Source: CAYWMP01 sp964459445 (lineage in GTDB: Bacteria; Desulfobacterota; DSM-4660; Desulfatiglandales; HGW-15). From it: a DNA stretch of 36,757 nt. Numbering within the stretch: position 1 is the first letter of the stretch; every line of letters starts with the position of its first letter. Below are positions 8,928-17,719 of this stretch, in pieces. The DNA lies in contig CAYWMP010000041.1 in assembly GCA_964459445.1 (NCBI GenBank), forward strand, positions 1 through 36,757, given 5' to 3'. The notes under the pieces are model-generated. The model had not been told where the DNA came from. It worked only from the letters and a program-made list of their open reading frames with translations, and made no database searches. The position numbers and the translations under genes were made by a program.

Positions 8928-10475
8928 ATGGCACCGGAAACAAAGAGAATCAATAACAGGCAAAGGGCAGGGGCGGCCATTTTCATAAGTCTGTCAAAGA
9001 TACAGGCTATTATCCTGGCTTCGCTGTTTTTCTTTGTCCAGGGGTCCCTCGCTGCCGCAGGCAACATCAGCGAGGACACGGAGACCTGCATTGAGTGCCA
9101 TAGCTCAATCCATCCCGGCATAGTCGAGGGCTGGAAGAAAAGTCGTCATGCGGCCGTTACACCTGCTGAGGCCATGGCCGTAAAGGGCTTGGCACGAAAG
9201 ATATCGAGCAAAAAAGTTCCGGAATCCCTTCGTGATGTGACGATCGGGTGTGCGGAATGCCACACCCTGCGTCCTGATGCCCATGCGGACACCTTTGATC
9301 ATAATGACTACAACGTCCATGTCGTGGTCAGCCCAAAGGATTGCGCCACATGCCATACCCAGGAAGCCGAGCAATATGACAAAAACCTTATGGCCCAGGC
9401 CTATGGCAACTTTGTAGATAACGAAGTTTATCAACTCCTGATGAAGTCCTCAAACGCAACCCCCATTTTGGAGAAAGGAAAGGTTAAACTGTTACCTTCC
9501 AATGCCCTTACCCAGGCCGACTCCTGTCTTTATTGCCACGGCACACGGCTAAAGGTTTCCGGCAAAGAGATCAGGGAAACGGACCAGGGGGAGATGGAGT
9601 TCCCCATCATTGAAGGATGGCCGAATCAGGGGGTCGGCAGGATAAATCTGGATGGAAGCAAAGGCTCCTGTTCGGCATGTCATACGAGGCATGAATTCGC
9701 CCTTGAGATGGAGCGCAAGCCCTATACCTGCAAGGAATGCCATGTGGGGCCTGACGTTCCGGTCTACAAGATCTATACGACCAGTAAACATGGCAATATC
9801 TATTCATCCTTAGGCAAAGACTGGAACTTCAAGGATGTCCCCTGGACCGTGGGTAAGGATTTTACAGCACCCACCTGTGCGGCCTGCCATATCAGCCTCC
9901 TAGCGAATACGGATGGCGATGTGGTGGCTGAGCGGACCCATGAGATGAAGAATCGGCTTCCATGGCGCCTATTCGGTCTGATCTATGCACACCCCCATCC
10001 CAAAGACGCCGATACGACGATCATACGCAACAAGGATGGCTTGCCCCTTCCCACGGATTTCGGAGGCGGGCTTGCATCGACGTATCTGCGCAATAAAGAT
10101 GAGCGAGCCGAAGCATGGCAGGCCATGCAGGCAACCTGTCTTTCCTGTCACGATCAATCCTGGGTAGATGGATTTTACAAAAGGTTTCTAAACACCATCG
10201 AAGTGACAAATATGGCCACGCTCACGGGGACCCAGATTATGGTGGATATCTGGGGGGGCGGTTATGCGGATGGTTTATCAAAGGGCGAAAATCCCTTTGA
10301 CGAATTCATTGAGAAATCATGGAGTGATATCTGGCTCTTTTACGCCAATTCGGTCCGCCTCACCGCGGCGATGGGGTGCGGGGGAGACTATGGCGTGTTT
10401 GGAGACGGTCGTTATCAAATGACAAAGGCCGTGCGAGAATTGGAAGATTGGCTAAGGCTCAGGAAAGGAAAATAG
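8928..10475 (+). CDS. Octaheme cytochrome c, hydroxylamine oxidoreductase-like
   Basis: This 515-residue exported protein has a basic N-terminus, a hydrophobic segment (about 24-42) and a likely signal-peptidase site after SLAAA. Exactly eight CxxCH haem motifs start at residues 54, 108, 139, 200, 248, 268, 317 and 404. Spacing and the segments YTTSKHGNIY, PTCAACHIS, THEMKNRLPWR and NSVRLTAAMGCGGDYG match the octaheme HAO family. In anaerobes, HAO homologues often act reductively on hydroxylamine or nitrite. A DY pair at 487-488 lies in the C-terminal region, where oxidative HAO has its haem cross-linking tyrosine, but I cannot align it reliably. The direction of catalysis is therefore open. 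No NapC/CycX-type partner is visible. The next gene begins six bases after its stop, so the two are probably cotranscribed. Confidence 0.9.
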   Translation: MAPETKRINNRQRAGAAIFISLSKIQAIILASLFFFVQGSLAAAGNISEDTETCIECHSSIHPGIVEGWKKSRHAAVTPAEAMAVKGLARKISSKKVPESLRDVTIGCAECHTLRPDAHADTFDHNDYNVHVVVSPKDCATCHTQEAEQYDKNLMAQAYGNFVDNEVYQLLMKSSNATPILEKGKVKLLPSNALTQADSCLYCHGTRLKVSGKEIRETDQGEMEFPIIEGWPNQGVGRINLDGSKGSCSACHTRHEFALEMERKPYTCKECHVGPDVPVYKIYTTSKHGNIYSSLGKDWNFKDVPWTVGKDFTAPTCAACHISLLANTDGDVVAERTHEMKNRLPWRLFGLIYAHPHPKDADTTIIRNKDGLPLPTDFGGGLASTYLRNKDERAEAWQAMQATCLSCHDQSWVDGFYKRFLNTIEVTNMATLTGTQIMVDIWGGGYADGLSKGENPFDEFIEKSWSDIWLFYANSVRLTAAMGCGGDYGVFGDGRYQMTKAVRELEDWLRLRKGK

Positions 10476-10480
10476 AGTCC

Positions 10481-11314
10481 ATGCGTTGGAAACAATTTTT
10501 GGTTCCGGTTGAAAATTTGAGTGCTGACGAAGCGAAGGCCTTCACAGAGGAACACCCTGAGGGGACCTATATCCTACTGGATGTCCGGCAGCCGTCTGAG
10601 TATGAAAAGAAACACATCCCCGGTTCCACACTAATGCCCTTACCCGAACTGCCGAACCGTTTAAAAGATCTGGATCGTGAAAAGCCGCTCATTGCTTACT
10701 GAGCCGCCGGGGGGCGCAGCCGTGCCGCTGCACAATTTCTGTCAGGCGAGGGGTTCAGAGAGATTTATAATCTGAAAGGGGGCATGATGGCCTGGGAGGG
10801 ACTTATTGCCAAAGGTCCTGCGGACTTGAGTATGGAGCTTTTGAAGGAGCGGGAAACCCCCGGAGAGATCATAATGCTGGCCTACGGCATGGAAGTTGGG
10901 TTGGGAGAGTTTTATAGGGCAATGGTTCGGAAAACCGAGGATTTAGAGGTGAACGGTATACTCAATAAACTTGCCGACATCGAAGAAAGACATAAACAGA
11001 GGCTTTTCGATGCCTATGTTGGCCTCCACCCATCCATGAAAGACAAAGAGAGGTTTGAATCGGACATTGACTCGGGTATCATGGAGGGGGGATTTACTAC
11101 CGAAGAATTTTTGGAACAGAATCAAGGCGCTTTTGAGACTGTGGAGATGATACTCAACTTCGCGATGATGCTTGAGGCCCAGGCAATGGACCTCTATATG
11201 CGTTATTCCCAAAAGACAAAAAGCAAACAAAGCAAGGACATTCTCCACGATATTGCAGAAGAGGAGAAGGCCCATTTAAGAACCTTGGGGGCGCTTCTGG
11301 AGGTAAGGGTATAA
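10481..11314 (+). CDS. Rhodanese-ferritin fusion with probable selenocysteine (in-frame TGA)
   Basis: Read through one TGA at 10700-10702, this is a single 277-residue protein. Residues 1-105 are a rhodanese domain: YILLDVRQPSEYEKKHIPGS, then the active-site loop LIAY-[TGA]-AAGGRSRAAAQFL and GFREIYNLKGGMMAWEG. The TGA (codon 74) falls exactly on the catalytic cysteine of the C-x4-R-S loop, so selenocysteine is the best reading. Residues about 125-275 are a four-helix ferritin/rubrerythrin-like domain with a full diiron set: Glu in AYGMEVGLGEFY, ExxH in IEERHKQR, Glu in MMLEAQAMDLY, ExxH in AEEEKAHL. The frame is identical before and after the TGA. Start ATG 10481 follows the cytochrome stop, with AGGAAAGG upstream. 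A Cys/Sec-dependent sulfur-transfer or peroxide-reducing role is inferred. A nonsense mutation or sequencing error is the alternative. Confidence 0.85.
10700..10731 (+). promoter_or_regulatory. Putative bacterial SECIS after in-frame TGA
   Basis: Directly after the TGA the coding RNA can fold a stem GCAGC (10716-10720) with GCTGC (10727-10731) and a six-base loop CGTGCC. The apical loop lies about 18-24 bases from the TGA and contains two G residues. Bacterial SECIS elements of the formate dehydrogenase type lie in this range and use apical G/U residues for SelB. The stem is short, and a longer lower stem is not obvious. The assignment rests mainly on the protein alignment. Confidence 0.5.
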
Positions 11315-11363
11315 AAAAGAATTGGACCGCCTGCCAAAAAACCTCACCTGTTGTATAACCCTC

Positions 11364-11379
11364 AAAGATGACTATCTTT
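11364..11379 (+). terminator. Weak hairpin after rhodanese-ferritin gene
   Basis: A perfect AAAGAT-GACT-ATCTTT hairpin ends in TTTTC, 50 bases after the stop codon. The stem is only A/T-rich, so it would be a weak intrinsic terminator. The rest of the 233-base interval to ftsH shows no convincing promoter, and no heat-shock (sigma-32) consensus was recognised. Confidence 0.3.
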
Positions 11380-11547
11380 TCATCTAAGTTTTAAGATAAG
11401 ATCTTTTAAAGCACCCAGAATAAGTCAAATCTTGCATGATTGATCCTCAGAAAAGAGGACATATCCATTCATTCCGATAAGCGTCATTTATCTAATTCCG
11501 AATAGATGCCCTAAGAGATAACCCAACAAGACCGAAAAGGATAGGTT

Positions 11548-13392
11548 ATGGAGAAACATCATAAGTTTTCAATCTGGTATGTGCTATTGGGTATATGGGT
11601 CGTTTTGCTAATCCAGAATTATCTATCCGCAGCCATTGCCATCCGCACCATTCCCTACAGTGAATTCCTCAAACTTGTAAAAGAGAACAAGGTCACCGAG
11701 GTTGCCATTACCGAGAACCAAATACAGGGCACGATCATTGACGACGGGACCTCTGAGGGAGGGGGTCAGATGTTTAAGACCGTCAGGGTTGATCCTGAAA
11801 TATCCAAACTCCTGGATCAGTATAATATAAACTTCAAGGGCCGGATCGAGTCCACTTTTTTAAGGGATCTCTTTTCATGGATCTTTCCAATATTGGTATT
11901 TGTCGGTATTTGGTATTTTTTCATGAAACGAATGACAGGCCAACAGCCCGGATTCATGAGTCTGGGCAAGAACAAAGCCAAGATCTATATGGAAGACGAG
12001 GTGGGCGTGACTTTTGGAGACGCCGCCGGGGTGGATGAAGCCGAACAGGAATTGGTTGAAATCATTGATTTTTTGAAGGAGCCCGCCAGGTTCACCAAAT
12101 TGGGCGGGAAAATGCCCAGAGGCGTTCTTCTTGTGGGGCCTCCCGGAACAGGCAAGACCTTGCTGGCAAGGGCGGTGGCCGGGGAGAGTCGTGTTCCATT
12201 TTTCAGCATGAGCGGATCTGAATTTGTGGAGATGTTTGTGGGCTTGGGGGCTGCGAGGGTTCGAGATCTCTTCCTACAGGCAAAAGAGAAGGCCCCCTGT
12301 ATCATCTTTATTGATGAGTTGGATGCCCTGGGCAAGGCCCGAGGTTTTGGAAACGTTGGGGGCCATGATGAGAGGGAACAAACCCTCAATCAACTCCTTG
12401 TGGAGATGGACGGCTTTGATCCAAAGGTTGGTGTCATCCTGATGGCCGCCACAAACAGGCCTGAGATATTGGATCCGGCATTGCTCCGGCCAGGCCGATT
12501 CGACCGGCAGATCCTGGTTGACCGGCCGGACAAGCAAGGCAGAGAAGAAATTCTCAAGATTCACCTTAAGGATGTAAAAGCTGTCGCAAATCTGGAAGTT
12601 GAAAAGATTGCCAACATGACACCCGGCATGGTAGGGGCCGATCTTGCCAATCTCGTCAACGAAGCGGCCCTGTTGGCTGTAAGAAGAAACAAGAAGGAAG
12701 TCAGTATGCCGGAGTTTGAGGAGGCCGTCGAAAGAGTCATGGCGGGTCTTGAGAAGAAAAATCGCCTGATCAATAAAAAGGAGCGAGAAATTGTCGCTCA
12801 CCACGAATTGGGTCATGCCATAGTCGCGCTTTCACTGCCCGGGACGGATCCGGTCCAAAAGATCTCAATCATTCCCCGTGGCATCGCGGCACTTGGCTAT
12901 ACGATGCAGGTCCCCACGGAAGACCGTTTTCTTATGAGCAAAACCGAGTTGCTCAACAAGATTGCCACACTTCTTGGCGGACGCGCGGCTGAGGAAATCG
13001 TGTTTGGGGATATTTCAACAGGCGCCCACAACGACTTAGCCAAGGCAACGGATATCGCACGAAGCATGATCAAGGAATACGGCATGAGCAGCAAGTTGGG
13101 GCAGGTTTATTTCGCCCGAAAGAAGAGATCGCCTTTTCTTGACATGGGCGTTGAAGGGGCGGCCGAGTATAGTGAGGCGACCGCCGAACTCATTGATAAT
13201 GAGGTCGGAGAAATTATCCGTGAAAGGTATGAAAAAGCCGTCGAAGTTCTCAAAGGGCATCGTAAAGTTCTAAATAAAGGGGCGCAACTGATTCTGGAAA
13301 AGGAGAAGATAGACGGTGAAGAATTGAAAGCGCTGATGAAAGAGCTTTCACCAGGTTTTGACGCCGGGAGTCCGAATCCGGCTACAAACTAG
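11548..13392 (+). CDS. ftsH: ATP-dependent zinc metalloprotease FtsH
   Basis: This 614-residue membrane-bound AAA protease degrades damaged and regulatory membrane proteins. It has two N-terminal membrane helices (about 9-30 and 108-126) around a periplasmic loop. Walker A is GPPGTGKT (197-204) and Walker B is IIFIDELDA (Asp256). The pore loop is FVGLGAARVRD and the second region of homology is RPGRFDRQI. The zinc site is HELGH (419-423), with Asp496 in TGAHNDLAKAT as third ligand. The usual motif in E. coli is HEAGH, so HELGH is a mild variant that keeps all ligands. It stands alone: a 233-base gap precedes it, and the convergent rubrerythrin gene ends 12 bases beyond it. AAAGGA upstream supports the ATG. 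Confidence 0.96.
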   Translation: MEKHHKFSIWYVLLGIWVVLLIQNYLSAAIAIRTIPYSEFLKLVKENKVTEVAITENQIQGTIIDDGTSEGGGQMFKTVRVDPEISKLLDQYNINFKGRIESTFLRDLFSWIFPILVFVGIWYFFMKRMTGQQPGFMSLGKNKAKIYMEDEVGVTFGDAAGVDEAEQELVEIIDFLKEPARFTKLGGKMPRGVLLVGPPGTGKTLLARAVAGESRVPFFSMSGSEFVEMFVGLGAARVRDLFLQAKEKAPCIIFIDELDALGKARGFGNVGGHDEREQTLNQLLVEMDGFDPKVGVILMAATNRPEILDPALLRPGRFDRQILVDRPDKQGREEILKIHLKDVKAVANLEVEKIANMTPGMVGADLANLVNEAALLAVRRNKKEVSMPEFEEAVERVMAGLEKKNRLINKKEREIVAHHELGHAIVALSLPGTDPVQKISIIPRGIAALGYTMQVPTEDRFLMSKTELLNKIATLLGGRAAEEIVFGDISTGAHNDLAKATDIARSMIKEYGMSSKLGQVYFARKKRSPFLDMGVEGAAEYSEATAELIDNEVGEIIRERYEKAVEVLKGHRKVLNKGAQLILEKEKIDGEELKALMKELSPGFDAGSPNPATN

Positions 13393-13404
13393 TGTTTGGT
13401 AATT

Positions 13405-13905
13405 CTACTCTACCTTCTTGAATTTACCCTTAACGGCACCACAAACAGGACATTCTTCCGGCGCCTCATCTTCGGCAATATATCCACAGACTTGGCAGAC
13501 GTAATAGTCTGTATCTCTGTCACTGAGCATATCATTCATGGCCCGTTTGTATAGATCGGCATGCCGGCTTTCAACATCGCGGGCCTGTGAAAAGGCCTTG
13601 AGAGCAGCCTCGCTTTCTTCCTCAGAGGCCACCTTCATGAGTTTTGGATATTCTTCGACATTGGCCTTTATTTCATTCTGAAAGGCCGTTTCAAGATTTT
13701 CTTCCGTAGACCCAATTTTTCCCCTCATGAGCATCAGGTAACGATGGGCATGGACGGATTCCGCGTCTGAAACAGCCCTGAAAAGCCGCGCCATTTGAGA
13801 ATATCCCTCCAATTGGGCCTTTCGGGCGAAGGCCTCATTGCGAATATAGGCCTTGGATTCAGCCGCAAAGGCATAAGCAAGATTTTTTTCAGTCTTTTCA
13901 GCCAT
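13405..13905 (-). CDS. Rubrerythrin
   Basis: This 166-residue non-haem iron protein reduces hydrogen peroxide in anaerobes. The N-terminal ferritin-like domain carries the diiron ligands: Glu in FAAESKAYIRNEAF, ExxH in DAESVHAHRYL, Glu in FQNEIKANVEEY and ExxH in DVESRHADLY. The C-terminal rubredoxin-like domain has YVCQVCGYIA and ECPVCGAVKGKF, which bind one iron. Length and domain order are those of a standard rubrerythrin. An AGGAG site lies nine bases before the ATG. It is convergent with ftsH. It probably belongs to the oxidative-stress defence together with the rubredoxin and rhodanese-ferritin genes to the left. Confidence 0.96.
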   Translation of the reverse strand: MAEKTEKNLAYAFAAESKAYIRNEAFARKAQLEGYSQMARLFRAVSDAESVHAHRYLMLMRGKIGSTEENLETAFQNEIKANVEEYPKLMKVASEEESEAALKAFSQARDVESRHADLYKRAMNDMLSDRDTDYYVCQVCGYIAEDEAPEECPVCGAVKGKFKKVE

Positions 13906-14006
13906 AGCAAGATACTCCTGACAGATTTCAGATGATTTTTGTTTCTTCTAGTTTCCAGTTTAAAAAAGAATGATTGCTCCGAGGTTCTGGTTTAACCCTT
14001 TGGCCC

Positions 14007-14023
14007 ACGGATTCTTCATCCGT
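14007..14023 (-). terminator. Short hairpin after PAS histidine kinase
   Basis: The hairpin ACGGAT-TCTTC-ATCCGT lies 11 bases beyond the stop of the minus-strand kinase gene. No T-tract follows on the minus strand, so intrinsic termination is doubtful. Confidence 0.25.
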
Positions 14024-14033
14024 TATGTAGGGA

Positions 14034-16151
14034 TCATTTCTCTTCTTTATCCAACACCTCTCTTATCTTTCTTAATAGGTGTTCATAATGGTAGGGTTTT
14101 GCAATGAATTCGGCCGAGCCGGATAGGAGGAGATGGTCTATTTCGTTGCCACCGGTATAACCGCTTGATATGATTACTTTTGCTTTAGGGTCCAGCTTGA
14201 GGAGTTCCTCGAGACATCTGTTCCCACCCATGCCGGGCATGTTCAAGTCAAGAATGACCAAATCAATTCTTTCTTCATCAATCTCATAACGCTCAAGGGC
14301 TTCTTCGCCGCTCGTTGTCGTGAGGGTTTTATATCCAAATCGATGCAAAAAATCCTGGAGCACTTCAAGGACTGTCGGTTCATCATCCACAAGCAAAACA
14401 GTTTCACTTCCACCAGGGATTTTTTCACGTCGTTCCTTTTCTATTTTCAGCGCCTCTGAAGAGGCCTGTAACACCGGAAGATATATTTCAAAGGTAGTCC
14501 CTCGGCCTACTTCACTATGGCAGGTAATAAAGCCGCCGTGGCTCTTCACAATGCCGTAGACCATCGCAAGTCCCAGCCCGGTACCCCGACCCAATTCCTT
14601 TGTAGTAAAAAAGGGTTCAAAGATCCGTTCAAGAATTTCTTTATCCATTCCTTCACCGGTGTCACTGATTTTGAGTAGAACGTAATTTCCAGGAATAGAT
14701 TCAGGATGGCTTTTGCAATAGGCCATGTCCAGTGTGACATTCTTAGTCTCAAAGGTGATTTTCCCACCTTCCAGCATCACATCCCGGGCATTCACCGCCA
14801 AATTCATCATCACCTGCTCGAGCTGAAGCGGATCTGCGCTGACAATCTTAAGATTTTCAACGAGCTTTAGTTCGATATCAATCATTTTAGGGATAGTTCT
14901 CTCGAGAAGTATTCTGACCTGCAGTACCTCCTGGTTTAGGTTCACAGGCTTGAGTTTGCTCTCCAATTTGCGGCCAAATATCAAGAGCCTTTTTGTGAGA
15001 TCACTAGCCCTTTCAGCGGATTGTACGATGGATTCGAGTTTATCGTAATCAGGGTCTCCCGGTTCTTTTCCCATAAGCAATATTTGAGTGTAGCCGGATA
15101 TGGCTTGGAGGATATTATTGAAATCATGGGCAACGCCTCCAGCTAAAGTTCCAACGGCTTCCATTTTATGGGCCTGTAACAGTTGTGCCTCGAGTTTCTT
15201 CTTTTCTGAAATATCCCGGAGTAGAACAAGCATACCGGCCGGCTTACCTTCGTGATCGTTATACCGAGACGCACTGATACTGACTTCAAGTAAATCCCCA
15301 TCCTTCGTAAATCTTTTTGTTTCGACATCATGCACAGAGTCATCCTTCTCAACAATATCTCTGATATAATTCATGGTTCTCTCCCTCTCAGAGTCAGGGA
15401 GAAAAGGTACCCGTTTGCCTTTCAACTCTTCCACGCTCCACCCAAAGAGTCGTGTAAATGCGGGGCTGATGTACTGGGCCCGTCCTTCAAGATCATAAAT
15501 GACGATAGCATCTGCCGAGGAATGGAGGAGTGAACGATAGACCTCTTCTGCGTTTTTGGATTCTTCGTAAAGCGTTCGGTAACGTTCTTCACTTTGTTTG
15601 ATAGCCTCCTCGGCCCGCTTTAAATCAGAGACGTCCCTATAGAGGCCATAAACACCGATAACCTCTCCTTCAATGATCACGGGCACACCGAATATCTCGA
15701 CATCCATCAGAGTGCCGTCTTTTTTGCGTCGCTTCCCAAAGGCATGAATAGTTTCACCTTTAAGAACCTTGTTGGTAATTTCCCCCGCATCCTTTTTATG
15801 GTTCTTCCCGGCGAGGATCTCATCAACATTCTTGCCAATAATCTCGGTTTTCTTGAATTGGAAAAGTTCTTCGAAAAAGGGGTTGCATGAAACGATTTTG
15901 TGTTCATTATTGAGTGTCACGATGGCGAGAGAGCTGTGTTTGATGAGTGATTCCAGACGCTCTGTTCGATCCCTCAACTCTTCTTCAGCCCTTTTGCGCT
16001 CTGCAATCTCCCGTTGAAGCTCTCGATTCGCCTTCTGAAGTTCCTCAAAACTATCTGCCACCAGTTTTTTTCCGTTCCTGTATTCGATAGTTTCTTTTTC
16101 GAGTTGTTGAAGTTTTTTTTCGAGCTGGCTATAAGTTGGTTTTGTTGACAT
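14034..16151 (-). CDS. PAS-PAS histidine kinase with C-terminal receiver
   Basis: This 705-residue protein has no membrane helices. An N-terminal coiled coil (about 5-70) is followed by PAS 1 (about 70-180, with NPFFEELFQFKKTEIIGKN) and PAS 2 (about 205-320, with ISPAFTRLFGWSVEELKGK). The HisKA domain has phospho-acceptor His342 in GGVAHDFNNILQAI, the NtrB-like HDFNN form. The HATPase domain has NLAVNARDVM, ISDTGEGMD, and GRGTGLGLAMVYGIVKSHGG. The receiver (about 584-700) has acceptor Asp635 in LDLNMPGMGG. Such kinases often sense redox state or small ligands through PAS. No cofactor-binding residue can be named here. The gene stands alone, so its partner regulator is unknown. Confidence 0.93.
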   Translation of the reverse strand: MSTKPTYSQLEKKLQQLEKETIEYRNGKKLVADSFEELQKANRELQREIAERKRAEEELRDRTERLESLIKHSSLAIVTLNNEHKIVSCNPFFEELFQFKKTEIIGKNVDEILAGKNHKKDAGEITNKVLKGETIHAFGKRRKKDGTLMDVEIFGVPVIIEGEVIGVYGLYRDVSDLKRAEEAIKQSEERYRTLYEESKNAEEVYRSLLHSSADAIVIYDLEGRAQYISPAFTRLFGWSVEELKGKRVPFLPDSERERTMNYIRDIVEKDDSVHDVETKRFTKDGDLLEVSISASRYNDHEGKPAGMLVLLRDISEKKKLEAQLLQAHKMEAVGTLAGGVAHDFNNILQAISGYTQILLMGKEPGDPDYDKLESIVQSAERASDLTKRLLIFGRKLESKLKPVNLNQEVLQVRILLERTIPKMIDIELKLVENLKIVSADPLQLEQVMMNLAVNARDVMLEGGKITFETKNVTLDMAYCKSHPESIPGNYVLLKISDTGEGMDKEILERIFEPFFTTKELGRGTGLGLAMVYGIVKSHGGFITCHSEVGRGTTFEIYLPVLQASSEALKIEKERREKIPGGSETVLLVDDEPTVLEVLQDFLHRFGYKTLTTTSGEEALERYEIDEERIDLVILDLNMPGMGGNRCLEELLKLDPKAKVIISSGYTGGNEIDHLLLSGSAEFIAKPYHYEHLLRKIREVLDKEEK

Positions 16152-16211
16152 TAATTAAATTCCTTTGATCTTAATATCTAAAACAAATGTCTATTACGGC
16201 CCGTGTTTTGC

Positions 16212-16220
16212 TGATATAAT
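16212..16220 (+). promoter_or_regulatory. Possible extended -10 promoter
   Basis: TGATATAAT is a perfect TATAAT hexamer preceded by TGN, the extended -10 form. No good -35 box sits 16-18 bases upstream. It would drive the universal stress gene from about 140 bases away. No other gene was supported in the 209-base interval 16152-16360. Confidence 0.35.
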
Positions 16221-16360
16221 ACACAAATGTTATGCGCCGTAAAGGCATTTATCAACACCCGAAAGGGCATAGAGCTTCTTGTCATGAAGGACCATCGGGG
16301 AGGCAAAGAAAGGTATTTCTAAATATACTTACGGAAAAAGACATTGAGGTGAAGTGAATA

Positions 16361-16831
16361 ATGGGAAAAAAGATACTGGTGGCATTTGACGAATCTGAAA
16401 ATGCAATGAGGGCAGCGGAGTTCGTGGCAAAATCAATGAAGCCGGATGGAAAAATTACGTTATTTGGTGTGATTCCTGACACTGCTGCGATTTGTAATAT
16501 GCAGAGTCCTGAATTAACACCCTATTTTGTTTCTCAGCAGATTAATTTTTGCACCATAGAAGACAAAAAGAGGGATCTTATCAATGAGGCCATGAAAAAG
16601 GCGAAAGCCCATTTATTGGAGGCTGGATTTAGGGATGAGGATGTTTCTGTCATGGTTCATACAATAGAGAAAGGCGTAGCGAGGGATATCATTATAGAGG
16701 CAAATAGGGGATATGATGCCGTCGTCTTAGGAAGAAAGGGGCTTTCAGGCTTACAGGAATTCTTTCTGGGGAGCGTGGCACAGAAGGTACTCCACGGGTG
16801 TAAGGAGGCCTCTGTACTTTTAATCAGTTAG
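16361..16831 (+). CDS. Universal stress protein UspA family
   Basis: This 156-residue single-domain Usp starts with KKILVAFDESENAMRAAEF, the first beta strand and helix. It ends with the nucleotide-binding loop GRKGLSGLQEFFLGSVAQKV and VLLIS. This G-2x-G-9x-G-S/N type arrangement is that of ATP-binding Usp proteins, so it may bind ATP. Its role is stress survival through an unknown partner. GAGGTGAAG lies a few bases before the ATG. It faces the convergent DUF364 gene across 35 bases. The FNR-type boxes found elsewhere in this window are absent from its upstream region. Confidence 0.92.
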   Translation: MGKKILVAFDESENAMRAAEFVAKSMKPDGKITLFGVIPDTAAICNMQSPELTPYFVSQQINFCTIEDKKRDLINEAMKKAKAHLLEAGFRDEDVSVMVHTIEKGVARDIIIEANRGYDAVVLGRKGLSGLQEFFLGSVAQKVLHGCKEASVLLIS

Positions 16832-16866
16832 GGTGGTCGATCCCATTTCAAATAAATTCCAGACAT

Positions 16867-17688
16867 TTACCCTTTTTCCATAACCATGCGTTCAGCCAGC
16901 GAATCAAAGAAATGATAACCTGATCCGCCTGCCGCGAGCGTGTCAAGAAGTCCATCGGGATTTTTCACCCGAACCCCTCCAACCACCCGAACCCCTCGAT
17001 CAAACAAGGGCATAGGCAGCATGCTGGCCGTCGGACCCACTACCGTAATTTCTGATCCGGACGGTGCCGCATTGAGGATGCCCTCGAGGGTGCCGTTCAG
17101 AAGGGTTACGCCGGTAATGATCAGCACCTGAGCGTCATTGAGCACCTCTTCGGAGTCCTCGGCAGGGATAAAATGGGGCATCTCATCCGACTTGAGAACC
17201 CCCGGATCCTGTTCAAGAATCCACCAGTTTCCCCCGCGTCTTTTCAGCAATTGCAGGGCCGGAACCAGGGCCCCAACCACAACCACCCGATCCTCCTCAC
17301 CGATTCTAACCACATCAAGCGCATCCGTTTTTGTTTTGAGGGTGTACGGATACTTTGATGCATCAGATAGACTGAAGCTGCTCAAGGCGTTCAGGGTTGC
17401 AATAGCAACAGCTCGTTTGATGGGTTCGGTTGAGGAAAGGGCGGTAAGGATTTCCTCGGAAGGCATCCCTCTAATCTTTGTAGGATCAAAGGTCCGTCCT
17501 GCAGAACTGGGACAACAAACTGCCTGAGGGATCTCCTTTACAGGGGTGTAACATATCCCACCGGCCCCGTTGGATAGCTTGACCCCGGTAAAGAAAAGAC
17601 CAACCACAACACGTTCAATGGTGAGAGAAGAGTACTCGCTACCGAGTTCTTTTTGAACAATCTCCCTTACTTCTTCGAGAATGGTCAT
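16867..17688 (-). CDS. DUF4213/DUF364 domain protein
   Basis: This 273-residue cytoplasmic protein has an N-terminal DUF4213-like region (about 5-85) and a Rossmann-like DUF364 region (about 125-265). The latter shows VVVVGALVPALQLLKRRGGNW, then LIITGVTLLNGTLEGIL and VVGPTASMLPMPLFDRGVRVVGG. The family has been suggested to handle heavy metals or metal cofactors, and several members sit by metal transport genes. No enzymatic activity can be stated. A CC pair is present in QAVCCPSSAGRTF. It lies 31 bases downstream of the cupin gene on the same strand, so it is probably cotranscribed. It may be connected to metal or haem handling for the NO reductase, which is inference. Confidence 0.85.
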   Translation of the reverse strand: MTILEEVREIVQKELGSEYSSLTIERVVVGLFFTGVKLSNGAGGICYTPVKEIPQAVCCPSSAGRTFDPTKIRGMPSEEILTALSSTEPIKRAVAIATLNALSSFSLSDASKYPYTLKTKTDALDVVRIGEEDRVVVVGALVPALQLLKRRGGNWWILEQDPGVLKSDEMPHFIPAEDSEEVLNDAQVLIITGVTLLNGTLEGILNAAPSGSEITVVGPTASMLPMPLFDRGVRVVGGVRVKNPDGLLDTLAAGGSGYHFFDSLAERMVMEKG

Positions 17689-17719
17689 GATGTTAAATCA
17701 CTCTAACACAGCCTGTACA

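Noticed and set aside
10376..10702. A truncated rhodanese gene ending at TGA, with a separate ferritin-like gene starting at 10784
   Set aside because: The frame is the same before and after the TGA, which lies on the catalytic residue. The intervening 27 codons match the rhodanese family, and there is no ribosome site before 10784. One selenoprotein gene explains this better than two broken ones.
11320..11547. A heat-shock (sigma-32) promoter for ftsH
   Set aside because: No CTTGAA followed by a CCCCAT-type -10 box at proper spacing was found.
16222..16358. A 41-codon plus-strand ORF just after the extended -10 and before the universal stress gene
   Set aside because: It has no ribosome site, and its basic composition and lack of recognisable pattern do not support a gene.
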